Shown: piece by piece, positions 9,049-17,446 of the stretch
How the letters are laid out: every line of letters starts with the position of its first letter
Numbering within the stretch: the first letter of the stretch is position 1
From: Bin5 sp965218625
GTDB lineage: Bacteria; Chloroflexota; Anaerolineae; Caldilineales; Caldilineaceae
Length of the DNA stretch: 64,000 bases
Direction of reading: 5' to 3'
Assembly (NCBI GenBank): GCA_965218625.1
Contig: CBDCLG010000009.1
Coordinates: forward strand, 286,052 to 350,051
Notes under the pieces: model-generated
What the model was told of the DNA's origin: nothing
The model's database searches: none
Seen by the model: only the letters and a program-made list of their open reading frames with translations
Position numbers and translations under genes: made by a program

Positions 9049-9531
9049 TCATCTCTTAATGGCTTGTGCAAGATTCCCCGGTCGATTACATCTTGCGAGC
9101 TTGATGGTCAGTTTACTGCCGCGAAAGTTCACCTTCAGTCGGTTGAGTGTTTTGCGTTGCTTAGGGTGGATGCGTTTGCCGTGAACAAGGATGGGATTGC
9201 AGGTCGACTCAAGTGCTTGCAGGGCTAAGCTGTCGGCAAAGTTTGCTCCTTGCTGCAATTGTTCATGCGACTCTGAAGCATCCACATTTCCCCCCTTAAG
9301 TTCCAAGGGAATTGTTAGGAGCGTTTGATCGGTTTCGAAGAGGAAGAGAATCAGATCACACCGATTTCCCCCGATTCCGTGGGAGGGAAATGCGAGGTCT
9401 GTGTCAACGGAGACACGTGGATATGGTACATCTTCCAAGTATACGCGGCATCCCTCGCGTCGGTAAGACCTGGTCAGGTTTTCTTGGCCAACCCTGGACT
9501 GAATCGTCGCAAGAATCTCACTCTTGTTCAC
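9049..9531 (-). CDS. Small PD-(D/E)XK-like nuclease candidate, partner of the adjacent ATPase
   Basis: A 160-residue basic protein. A core resembling the PD-(D/E)XK nuclease fold is visible: Asp59 in NRCDLILFLF, then the beta-strand TIPLELKGG with Glu77 and Lys79, followed by a helix with QLQQGANFAD, which resembles the glutamine motif of the fold. The start is GTG at 9531, with an AGGAG site nine bases upstream inside the end of the ATPase gene. The two frames overlap by 14 bases, so they are translationally coupled. The C-terminus is rich in Lys/Arg, fitting nucleic-acid contact. Pairing with an OLD/SMC-like ATPase suggests an effector nuclease of a defence module. Fold assignment is by eye. 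Confidence 0.6.
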   Translation of the reverse strand: MNKSEILATIQSRVGQENLTRSYRREGCRVYLEDVPYPRVSVDTDLAFPSHGIGGNRCDLILFLFETDQTLLTIPLELKGGNVDASESHEQLQQGANFADSLALQALESTCNPILVHGKRIHPKQRKTLNRLKVNFRGSKLTIKLARCNRPGNLAQAIKR

Positions 9532-11113
9532 GCGTGGCGGCTCCTGCTACTTCCTGGAATCGATTTTGCAGAGCCGCTGACCGGTTGTAAAGAGCTTCCG
9601 CCACGTCTTCATATTCTGAAGGTTCAACTCCTTCTGTACGGTCGAACGGAATCTCTTCGATCGTGGAACCCATTGACGCATCGCTCTCGCGGAATAGCCA
9701 GACGCCAACTTCGCTCGGGCGAAGCAAACTCGACTGGGAGTCTTCACGTTCGGAGTCGCTGGTGAGATCCGCCAGTTCGCCCTCCCGAATCAGGTTTCCA
9801 ATCTCCATTAGGAGCCAATCACTGTGTGTAGTTACAACTACCTTCACACCGGCCCGCACGAGGCGGGCAAGGATCTTTGCTATCTGTGTTTGGGCAGCGG
9901 GATGGAGATGCGCTTCTGGTTCTTCGATGATGAGCATATCACCAGGTGAAACGGCGCCGCGCAAGAACAGCACGACCGGCGCGAGCTCGGACACCATGGA
10001 AGAAGCGCGAGTGAGGCGAATGTCCTCCTCTGCTTCGTTGGGGCGGTAGACAAACTCCGGATATCCCCCTGCAGGAGGTTGCGATGATCTTATCTGCCCC
10101 GTAAGTGCCTCGCTTTCCAAGATATCAGCCAGATCAGTTAACGTGTCCTTGCCCCGGTTTCTCTCATTGAACAGGATTAGTTTTTGCATGAAATCTGCCA
10201 TAACGCCCGAAAACGTCGGTACTTCAGGGAATCGCTCCAGGCCGCCGCGAACAGACCGGGCAACGAGAGAGCTCGCGATTACGCGATGGCTCTGCATGAT
10301 ACCGCTACGAGCGGCTGGCAGATAATGAATTTGGTTCTCTTCAAGTGACCCAAATCCCCTTTTTAGCACTTGCTCAAATAAATCTAAGAGGAACTGACTA
10401 TTCCACACATCACCGACGCCCTTTCTTTCATCAATGAAGTCCTTGAACTCGATCATTCCTTCGCGGACCTCTGCAGCTCTTGCTGAGCCTTCTCTTGCGA
10501 TGAGAATGGAGTCCTGGATACTACCCGACGTTTCGACATCCTCTGCCAATACCTCCAGGTGGAATCGCCACAGTTGCTTGGCCTCCTCTTTTGCCTCTAA
10601 AGTGACCCCCATTCGAGAGTCACCTGGAAAACTGACCAATTCGGAAACGGTATCCAGATCGAAACAACGTTCGAGCGTGGCCGTCAGAATCGTGCCGAAG
10701 GAATGAGGGTTAGTCAGATGGTCTACGGTCAGCGCCCGGACACTCATAGGCAGGTCGGAATACCTGAGTGATCTTCCCTTCTCTTCGAGTTTTGTAAGTA
10801 TATCCTGCAGTTCTGTTGCCAGAGTGTCGGCGGGCGTAGCAGATCTCTTGACTTTCTCAGACTGCCTGAAAAACCGATGTTCATACTGGAATAGGATAGG
10901 AAGTAATGGGAAACCTCCAAAGCTTTTGTGCAGAGCATATAGCAAAATAGCAAAGTAGGTCTTTCCCGTATTGCTTGGACCAACCAATACGGTGAGCGGT
11001 CGCACTTCGACGGAACCGCTCTTGATCGGTCCAAAATTGTTGACCGAAATCTGAAAACCAGGTTGAGTTGCTAATGTCGAATCGACTTTTCTTGCATTAG
11101 CAATTTCAGTCAT
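9518..11113 (-). CDS. AAA (OLD/SMC-like, AAA_15/AAA_21) ATPase, candidate defence sensor
   Basis: A 531-residue ABC/SMC-type ATPase. The N-terminal segment FQISVNNFGPIKSGSVEV and Walker A GPSNTGKT (residues 45-52) match the RecF/OLD-like group. A long, partly helical middle of about 300 residues separates Walker A from Walker B LIIEEPEAHLHP (about 394-405). The switch histidine is in TTHSDWLL (His430). No TOPRIM domain is visible at the C-terminus. The ATG at 11113 has a GGGAGG site. This is the first gene of a two-gene unit, and the downstream gene encodes a PD-(D/E)XK-like protein. Such ATPase-effector pairs are common in anti-phage systems; that role here is inference. Confidence 0.85.
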   Translation of the reverse strand: MTEIANARKVDSTLATQPGFQISVNNFGPIKSGSVEVRPLTVLVGPSNTGKTYFAILLYALHKSFGGFPLLPILFQYEHRFFRQSEKVKRSATPADTLATELQDILTKLEEKGRSLRYSDLPMSVRALTVDHLTNPHSFGTILTATLERCFDLDTVSELVSFPGDSRMGVTLEAKEEAKQLWRFHLEVLAEDVETSGSIQDSILIAREGSARAAEVREGMIEFKDFIDERKGVGDVWNSQFLLDLFEQVLKRGFGSLEENQIHYLPAARSGIMQSHRVIASSLVARSVRGGLERFPEVPTFSGVMADFMQKLILFNERNRGKDTLTDLADILESEALTGQIRSSQPPAGGYPEFVYRPNEAEEDIRLTRASSMVSELAPVVLFLRGAVSPGDMLIIEEPEAHLHPAAQTQIAKILARLVRAGVKVVVTTHSDWLLMEIGNLIREGELADLTSDSEREDSQSSLLRPSEVGVWLFRESDASMGSTIEEIPFDRTEGVEPSEYEDVAEALYNRSAALQNRFQEVAGAATREQE

Positions 11114-11335
11114 GAGAAGCCTCCCTTACTATCTTGGCTTCCTCTGTATTGCAGAAAATGTTGGGTACAGCCCGAGGATAAATCGCCGAATCGGCACTTC
11201 AGGCAAAGCGACCCAGCTACTACTCTACTATTGTACACGATTCTGGGAGAATTCCCGCTGAAGAGGCAAATGGCCGATGTCTTTGGACTTCAGGACTGCT
11301 CGCCCTTAAAATGATCCAACTGTTGACCGCCAGAC

Positions 11336-12634
11336 TCACACCCGCGAGATCCGCCGCCGGAATGGCCAGCGGTAGCGCAGTTTCTGGCGTTCGACGTAGC
11401 CCTCGTCTCCAGGCGTGGGCGCATGGACACGTCCGAAGGCGATCCACCCCAGTACAAGGAAGAGGACGCTAATGAGGAAGATGTAACTGTGGGGCACGCC
11501 CAGACGCAGCAGCCCCACCGTTAGCAAGGGGGCCACGAGGCCGCGCAAGCCGACAACCGTAGACTGCAGGGCGGCGTACTCAGTCACACGGTCCGGGTCG
11601 GCCAGCTGGATGCCGGCGCTGATCCGGCCCATTTCAAAGCCGGCCATCCCAAGCCCCCGCGCTACCGCCGATGGCATCAACATCCACAGATTCTGCGCCG
11701 ACATGTAGGTGAGGGGCGTGATGATCGAGATGGCGCAAATGGCGCGCACTACGAAGAGGCCGCCGCGGCGGTCGATCGTCCGTCCCCAAAGCAGATAGCT
11801 TAAGAACCAGGCAAGCGACTCGATCAGGCCGAGGAACCCGATTTCCGAGTAGGAAAGTTGCAGTCGGTCCACCTGCACGAGGGGGTAGAGCGGCCAGGAC
11901 ATCAGGCCGCCCAGACCGAACAAGGAGTAACAGAACAGATAGGTGGCAAAGTTTCGGTCCGTGCGTATGATTTGCCACAACTCAGCGAAAGTCTTGGTCT
12001 GCCGGGGCGCCAGCTCTCCTTCGTCAATCTCCATGCGGGTGAAGAGATATGTGGCCAGGATGCCGAAGAGCGCACCGATGGGAAAGAGCACCTGGTAGCC
12101 AACTTTATCCAGGGCCCAGCCGGCAATGGGCGTGACGAGGAGGATGACCGAGACGCGCCCCATGCGCACTGTCGACATCACCTTGCCCCGTCCGCTTTCG
12201 GGATAGATCTTCTGGATGACGCGCGTGTAGGCCGGGATGACAAAGGCCTCTGTAAGCCAGAAGAGGACGCCTATCGCCATCAACGGCACGGCTCCCGATA
12301 TGAAGGCGGTGAGGAGGAAGAGCGACCGTCCCAGCAGCCAGCAAAAGATAATGATGTTGATGGTGCGGCGGCGGCGCATCAGCACGATGCTGAAGGAGGT
12401 GAAAACCGAGCCGACGAAGAGGAGCGCCGTATATATCGCCAGCATATCGACCGAGGCGCCCAAACGCCGCAGTACAACCTGCGTGAATGGGATGATCGTG
12501 GCGTAGAATACGCCATGGGCCAGCGACATCGAGAGTTCGATGTGCATGACCCGGCGGACCGAAGGCGCCAGCGAACCGGCCAATGCCGTTTCAAGCCAGG
12601 CAGCCGATTTTCGCAATATCTCAATTGTCAACAT
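11336..12634 (-). CDS. MFS transporter
   Basis: A 432-residue polytopic membrane protein with about twelve hydrophobic segments in two halves. A basic cytoplasmic loop (MRRRRTIN, about residues 105-112) lies in the first half. A longer central loop (about 200-225) carries EIDEGELAPRQTKTF and separates the halves. Overall architecture is that of the major facilitator superfamily. Substrate is not evident; it may be a drug or metabolite exporter or a sugar permease. It is transcribed alone on the minus strand, with a 750-base gap upstream that contains a mobile element, and 222 bases separate it from the ATPase gene start. Confidence 0.8.
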   Translation of the reverse strand: MLTIEILRKSAAWLETALAGSLAPSVRRVMHIELSMSLAHGVFYATIIPFTQVVLRRLGASVDMLAIYTALLFVGSVFTSFSIVLMRRRRTINIIIFCWLLGRSLFLLTAFISGAVPLMAIGVLFWLTEAFVIPAYTRVIQKIYPESGRGKVMSTVRMGRVSVILLVTPIAGWALDKVGYQVLFPIGALFGILATYLFTRMEIDEGELAPRQTKTFAELWQIIRTDRNFATYLFCYSLFGLGGLMSWPLYPLVQVDRLQLSYSEIGFLGLIESLAWFLSYLLWGRTIDRRGGLFVVRAICAISIITPLTYMSAQNLWMLMPSAVARGLGMAGFEMGRISAGIQLADPDRVTEYAALQSTVVGLRGLVAPLLTVGLLRLGVPHSYIFLISVLFLVLGWIAFGRVHAPTPGDEGYVERQKLRYRWPFRRRISRV

Positions 12635-12897
12635 CTGGCTCTAGCCTCAAGCAGGGCCCTTGCCCGGCTTCATGAGTGTAACCCGTTCTGAAAATTCTGC
12701 TCTCTGGCCGGAGAGGGCCCCCATTGCCCAAGAGGAGCCGCTTTCTTATTCTGGATATTCCAGCGAGCCAGCGTGCGCGTGCGCCCAGGTTTGTCCAATG
12801 ACGGCCTGAGGCTGGGGCCATCCTCAAAGGCGGCGCGGAAAATAGGGTTACGGTAACACAGTGGCTGACAGAAGACAACCGCGAACAGGATCGGAAG
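12635..12897. other. Intergenic region upstream of the MFS gene
   Basis: No convincing gene is seen. Open frames here have no recognisable domain and no ribosome site. The region should contain the MFS promoter, but no clear -35/-10 pair was identified. Confidence 0.5.
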
Positions 12898-13130
12898 CAG
12901 GGCAATCGCATCCAAATCTGGACGCCAAAATAGCCCACAAAGGGCACCCACAAGGGGTGCCCCTACCGAGTATCATTCGTTTTCGGCTGAAAACCGATCT
13001 CCAGTAGCCGAAGACCTTATGAATTCGCGACCGCGCACTGTGATTTGCCCTGTTCTCGGCGTTTTTTCGGAGTTGGGCTCGAATCAGGTAGTGTCGCGGG
13101 GTCTTGACCCAATTAGATGCAATCGCCCTG
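12898..13130. mobile_element. MITE-like element, copy 1
   Basis: A 233-base element matches a second copy at 61245-61438 in the same orientation. It begins CAGGGCAATCGCAT and ends ATGCAATCGCCCTG, imperfect terminal inverted repeats with 12 of 14 positions matching. It is flanked by GGATCGGAAG (12888-12897) and GGACCGGAAG (13131-13140), a 10-base direct repeat with one mismatch that looks like a target duplication. Inside is a hairpin, GGGCACCC (12942-12949) with GGGTGCCC (12955-12962). Compared with copy 2 it carries about 40 extra bases around 13011-13050. It has no coding capacity, so movement would need a transposase in trans. Confidence 0.7.
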
Positions 13131-13386
13131 GGACCGGAAGGAACCGACTTCTGTCTGCCGGGCATCGGCGCCCAGGGAAGCGACCCAGCAAGGAGGTGAG
13201 TTGGCGATGTCTGCCCCATGGAAGTGGCGCACGTCATAGTTGAGTATCTGCTAGACCAACGCATTCCCGCAGAATTGACATTGCTTCCGTTTGCCGTTAG
13301 CCTTGGCGGTGGCTGTCGGGGCAATGTTGTGCGGTCGATAGCCGCCGCAAACCACCCAAAGATTACCATGCTCGAAGTTGCCAACA
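13131..13386. other. Intergenic region before the exporter operon
   Basis: Contains the right-hand direct repeat of the MITE copy and a short open frame (13218-13415) with no recognisable family. No clear promoter for the downstream exporter operon was found. Confidence 0.4.
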
Positions 13387-14601
13387 ATGCCTGCCAAGAC
13401 GCTTTCGAGTCCTAAGGCCCCCTCTTGCGTGCGGCGCCGTCTGCGGTGGCTGCTACCGCTCCTGATGTTTGCCATGGGCGGCTGTTTTTCACCGGTGCGC
13501 GCCGTGCCAACGCCGACACCCTGGCCCACGCCCGTATTGTCCGAGCAGGAGAGCTATCAGGTTAGGCGCGGCACGGTCGAAGATCGCTTTCAGCTGATCG
13601 CGGAGGTGGCGCCCTTACAATGGGAACCGCTCGCATTTGCGGTTGACGGCCAGCTGGCTGCGGTTCATGTCCACGAGGGCGAGGTGGCCGTAGTGGGCGA
13701 GATTCTTGCCGAACTGATCATGCCCGACCTGCTGGAGCAACTGGAGCAGGCCCGACTCGACCTCTCGAAGGCGGAGAGCGTTCTCTGGGTATACGAAAAC
13801 GAGCAGGGCTTCAACCTGGAGAGAGCCCAGTTGGAGGTGCGGAGCGCCGAACTGCTATTGGATCAGGCGCGCAGCGCGGGCGAAGCCGACGCGATCGCGC
13901 TGCAGGAGGTCGCCCTTGAACTGGCGCAGCTGAACCTGAGAGAAACTGAGAGCCGGGTTGACCCATCCTTGGTCCAGGCGGTTGAACGCGCCCAGCTGGC
14001 CGTCAGTGCGCTCGAACGCCAGGTCGAAGAGCGCCGCATTCGGGCCCCGTTTGCGGGCCAGGTCGTGGCAGTAGGGGTTGGCCTGACGAGCATGCGCGGT
14101 CCGCTGGAGCTGCCGGAGCGCAGGGCCGAGGTGCCGGCCTTTTCGCCGTTCATGGTTTTCGTTGTGCCGCAGCCGGTGGAACTGATTGTATCCAGTCAGA
14201 GCGCACGCGCCTCGGACCTGGCTGTTGGCCAGCGGGTTACGGCGGTGCATCGCTGGGCGCAGGACAAGCCGTTTCCCGTGCGCGTTGCACAGCTGCCAAT
14301 TATCTCCTCGGGTGATCGTTTCACGCCGGGCTTTCCGGGCTCGATTCATCTCACGATCGAGGGCGACTCTCCGCAGCTTGTCGCCGGTGAGTTCGTCAAC
14401 ATTGAGGTTGTGGCCGCGGTGCAGGAGGATACGCTTGTGCTTCCCGACGCGGCCGTGCGCCGGTTCGGCGGCCGTACTTTCGTGGTTGTCCAGGATGGAG
14501 ACCGTCAGCGCCGTGTCGACATCCGCATCGGCCTCGAAAGCCAGGGCATGGTCGAGGTGCTGGAAGGTCTGAACGAAGGCGATATCGTTGTGGGTAGGTA
14601 G
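13387..14601 (+). CDS. HlyD/MacA-like periplasmic adaptor lipoprotein
   Basis: A protein of about 404 residues with a lipoprotein signal peptide (basic RRRLR, hydrophobic WLLPLLMFAM, lipobox ending at Cys33). A proline/threonine linker follows. Then come a biotinyl-lipoyl-like half (residues about 75-110), a long coiled-coil hairpin (about 115-215, LEQLEQARLDLSKAE and VERAQLAVSALERQ), the return lipoyl half RIRAPFAGQVV, and a beta-barrel region. This is the layout of RND/MacA-type membrane fusion proteins. ATG at 13387 is preferred; TTG at 13378 in the same frame is possible. Its stop abuts the permease start, forming a three-gene export operon. Confidence 0.85.
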   Translation: MPAKTLSSPKAPSCVRRRLRWLLPLLMFAMGGCFSPVRAVPTPTPWPTPVLSEQESYQVRRGTVEDRFQLIAEVAPLQWEPLAFAVDGQLAAVHVHEGEVAVVGEILAELIMPDLLEQLEQARLDLSKAESVLWVYENEQGFNLERAQLEVRSAELLLDQARSAGEADAIALQEVALELAQLNLRETESRVDPSLVQAVERAQLAVSALERQVEERRIRAPFAGQVVAVGVGLTSMRGPLELPERRAEVPAFSPFMVFVVPQPVELIVSSQSARASDLAVGQRVTAVHRWAQDKPFPVRVAQLPIISSGDRFTPGFPGSIHLTIEGDSPQLVAGEFVNIEVVAAVQEDTLVLPDAAVRRFGGRTFVVVQDGDRQRRVDIRIGLESQGMVEVLEGLNEGDIVVGR

Positions 14602-17442
14602 ATGTCATTCTATCTCCGTTTTCTCGGGCTTGCGCTGCGCCGTCTCTCCAGCCGGCCCGGACTGACCCTGCTATCTCTGCTCAGCATCACACTGGCGATC
14701 GGGATGGTCGCCAGCATTCCGATCTTTTCGCAGGGGGTCAGCTACCTGCTTCTGCAGGACGAGCTGGCCGAAATCGGGACCACCTTCCACCGTCCGCCCC
14801 TGACGATGCGCTTCTATTTCATCGTTCCAAAGCGCCGCGCCCTGTCGCTGGACAGTGCCCTCCGACTGGAAGACCGTTATCGCAACATTGTGGAGCGCGA
14901 GACCGGCCTCTCGGTTGCCGATACCCTTACATACGTCGCCAGCCCCGGCATGACGATCCAACCTCTGACCGAGGACACGGTCTACACCGAGCTGAAAGAA
15001 AACGTAATTGTTGAGAACGTTCAGTTCGCTGTCGTCACCGGAATCGAGGAACGAATCTCGATTGTGGAGGGCCTTCCTTACGGGACCGAGAGCGCTGAGG
15101 GCGGCGTCCCTGTCTGGCTGTACGCCGAAAAGGCGGGTGAGATGGGTTTTCAGGTGGGCGAAACCTATCAGATGGTCGAGGGCAACTCGCGCCGGTCGGT
15201 CCCGATCCGTGTCGCCGGCATCTGGGAGCCGGCCGACCCATCCGACTTTTACTGGTCGGCAACGACGATTTCGTGGCGCAAGCTGCTGCTGGTGACCGAC
15301 AGCGTCTACCGGCGTGCGGTCGAGCCCGAGATCAGCCGCAAGACCGGAATCGCGGTCTGGTATCTCAGCCCGGATGAGGAGGCGCTGCAGCTGCATCAGG
15401 CTGATGCCGTAGCCAACGGTCTGCGCATTGTGCCCAGCCGCGCCGATCTCGTCTTCCCGGGCACGAAGATGGATGTTTCGCCGGAGCGGCCGTTGAACCG
15501 CTACTTGCAACGAAGGGCGAGCCTGTCGGCCCTATTGGTCGGCTTCAGCCTGCCGGCGCTGGGCCTGCTGCTCTTCTTTCTGTGGATCCTATCCCACGTG
15601 ACGGCTCAGTTTCAGCAGGAAGAGGTCGCGATCCTGGCGTCGCGCGGGGCCGGCCGCCGCTTCGTCGCTTTCTTGATCCTGCTGGAAACGCTGCTCCTGC
15701 TCGCGGTTGGCATTCCGCTGGGCCTGGGGGCCGGCTACCTTATGGCGCGGGCGATGGGGCTGGCATCGGGTTTCCTGCTCTTTACGCCGCGCGCCGGCAT
15801 TCCGGCCACGCTGCTGGAGGTGGACTGGCGGCTGGTCGGGCTGGCGCTGTTGCTGCTTGTCCTCGCGCGCGGCATTCCTGCGTTGCGCGCGGCGCGCGGG
15901 GGCATCGTCCAGCACCTGCAGGTCCGATCCCGTCCGCGTGCTGCGATTACAACGTTGCTGCTCATTGGCGACGCCGCGCTCATCGCCCTGAGCTGGTACG
16001 CCTACCAACAGCTGAGCCAGCGCGGCACGCTCGGCATCATTGGTTGGGAGCCGAGCGGCGACCCCTTTCGCGACCCGTTGCTGCTGCTTGCGCCTTCACT
16101 CTTCGTCTTCACGTCTGCCCTGGTTCTGACCCATCTTTTCCCGCTGCTCATGCGGCCGCTCGATCGCGTGGGCAGCCGTCTGCGCTCATTCGTAGGCTAT
16201 ATGGGCCTGACGCAGTTGCACCGGCAGGGTTCGCACTACTCCGGCAGCCTTTTTCTGACGATGGTCTGCCTCAGCCTTGGCGCCTTTTACGCCTCGATGG
16301 CGCTCAGTCTCGACCAGTGGCTGGCCGACCGTATCTACTACGAAGTCGGGGCCGACTACCGTTTCCAGCAGGGCATTCCTCCGCCTGAGATGGGTGGGCC
16401 GACTGCGCCGGGTGAAGAGCCGAATCCCGAAGTGGTCAGTGCGTGGCTGCTGCCGGTCGGCGACTATTTGGAGATTCCAGGCGTGGAAGACGCCACGCGC
16501 GTCGCGGTATTCAATGCCAAGACCAGCGTTTCGCGCAGCATTGACGCCGTTTTCCTCGGCATTGACCGATTTGACTTCCCGCGGGTCGCCTTTCACCGTT
16601 CGGATTTCAACCAGTTTTCGCTGGGTGAACTGATGAACCGTCTCGGTATGTATCCCAACGGAATCCTCGTCTCGCGCAACTTTATTGAACGCGCCCGTTT
16701 GCTCGAGGGTCAGACGACAAAGCTGAACGTAACGATCAACTATGGCAATTTTGAGCATGAGTTCTTGATCGTCGGCGTCTACGACTACTTTCCCACCGCC
16801 TATCCGCAGGACACGGAGGTCTTCGTTGGCAACCTGGGCTATCTGTTCGACCAGGTCGGCGACGAGAGCCTGCACCAGATTTGGATGACGACCAGCGGCG
16901 ACGCGTCGGCCGAGACGATCGTGGACAATCTGCTCGCGCTTGGCATCTGGCCGGTGCGGATTCGCGACACGCGCGCGCTCATCACGCTGGACGAGGAGCG
17001 GGTTGAGCGCATCGGTCTTTACGGCATTCTGTCGGTCGGGTTTTTGGCGTCGACTTTTCTGGCAAGCCTTGGGTTGCTGGTCTACACCTACGCGTCACTC
17101 CAGGGCCGCCTGCAACAGATCAGCGTATTGCGAGCGGTGGGACTCAAGACGCGGCTGGTGCTGGCGATGGTGGGGGTCGAGTATCTCGGTGTTATTTTGT
17201 TTGGCGTGCTGTGGGGCGTGGTGGTGGGCATCGCGACGGCCCATCTCTATGTTCCCTTTTTCCGGGTGAGCGGCGACCCGATCTTTGCCTTGCCGCCCTT
17301 TGTGCGCCACATCGCCTGGGGACAGATCGGGGTTCTGGCGCTGGTATTCGGAACTGCGTTGCTTGGTTCGCAGGCGGTTATCCTCTATTGGAGCACGCGT
17401 CGCGATCTGTTCCAGGTCTTGCGTATGGGACAGCGGGAGTAG
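14602..17442 (+). CDS. FtsX/MacB-like ABC transporter permease
   Basis: A 946-residue permease whose ATG follows the adaptor stop directly. An N-terminal membrane segment (about residues 15-40, LTLLSLLSITLAIGMVASI) is followed by a large extracytoplasmic domain. A membrane block lies at about 305-430 and another at about 455-560. After a second extracytoplasmic domain there is a C-terminal FtsX block (about 810-940) ending in LRMGQRE. This doubled FtsX arrangement is common in Chloroflexota and Actinobacteria lipoprotein or peptide exporters. It works with the neighbouring adaptor and double ATPase. The transported substrate is unknown. Confidence 0.88.
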   Translation: MSFYLRFLGLALRRLSSRPGLTLLSLLSITLAIGMVASIPIFSQGVSYLLLQDELAEIGTTFHRPPLTMRFYFIVPKRRALSLDSALRLEDRYRNIVERETGLSVADTLTYVASPGMTIQPLTEDTVYTELKENVIVENVQFAVVTGIEERISIVEGLPYGTESAEGGVPVWLYAEKAGEMGFQVGETYQMVEGNSRRSVPIRVAGIWEPADPSDFYWSATTISWRKLLLVTDSVYRRAVEPEISRKTGIAVWYLSPDEEALQLHQADAVANGLRIVPSRADLVFPGTKMDVSPERPLNRYLQRRASLSALLVGFSLPALGLLLFFLWILSHVTAQFQQEEVAILASRGAGRRFVAFLILLETLLLLAVGIPLGLGAGYLMARAMGLASGFLLFTPRAGIPATLLEVDWRLVGLALLLLVLARGIPALRAARGGIVQHLQVRSRPRAAITTLLLIGDAALIALSWYAYQQLSQRGTLGIIGWEPSGDPFRDPLLLLAPSLFVFTSALVLTHLFPLLMRPLDRVGSRLRSFVGYMGLTQLHRQGSHYSGSLFLTMVCLSLGAFYASMALSLDQWLADRIYYEVGADYRFQQGIPPPEMGGPTAPGEEPNPEVVSAWLLPVGDYLEIPGVEDATRVAVFNAKTSVSRSIDAVFLGIDRFDFPRVAFHRSDFNQFSLGELMNRLGMYPNGILVSRNFIERARLLEGQTTKLNVTINYGNFEHEFLIVGVYDYFPTAYPQDTEVFVGNLGYLFDQVGDESLHQIWMTTSGDASAETIVDNLLALGIWPVRIRDTRALITLDEERVERIGLYGILSVGFLASTFLASLGLLVYTYASLQGRLQQISVLRAVGLKTRLVLAMVGVEYLGVILFGVLWGVVVGIATAHLYVPFFRVSGDPIFALPPFVRHIAWGQIGVLALVFGTALLGSQAVILYWSTRRDLFQVLRMGQRE

Positions 17443-17446
17443 GATC

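Noticed and set aside
12848..13387. Minus-strand open frame of 179 codons
   Set aside because: It spans the whole MITE copy and its flanking repeats and has no recognisable protein features.
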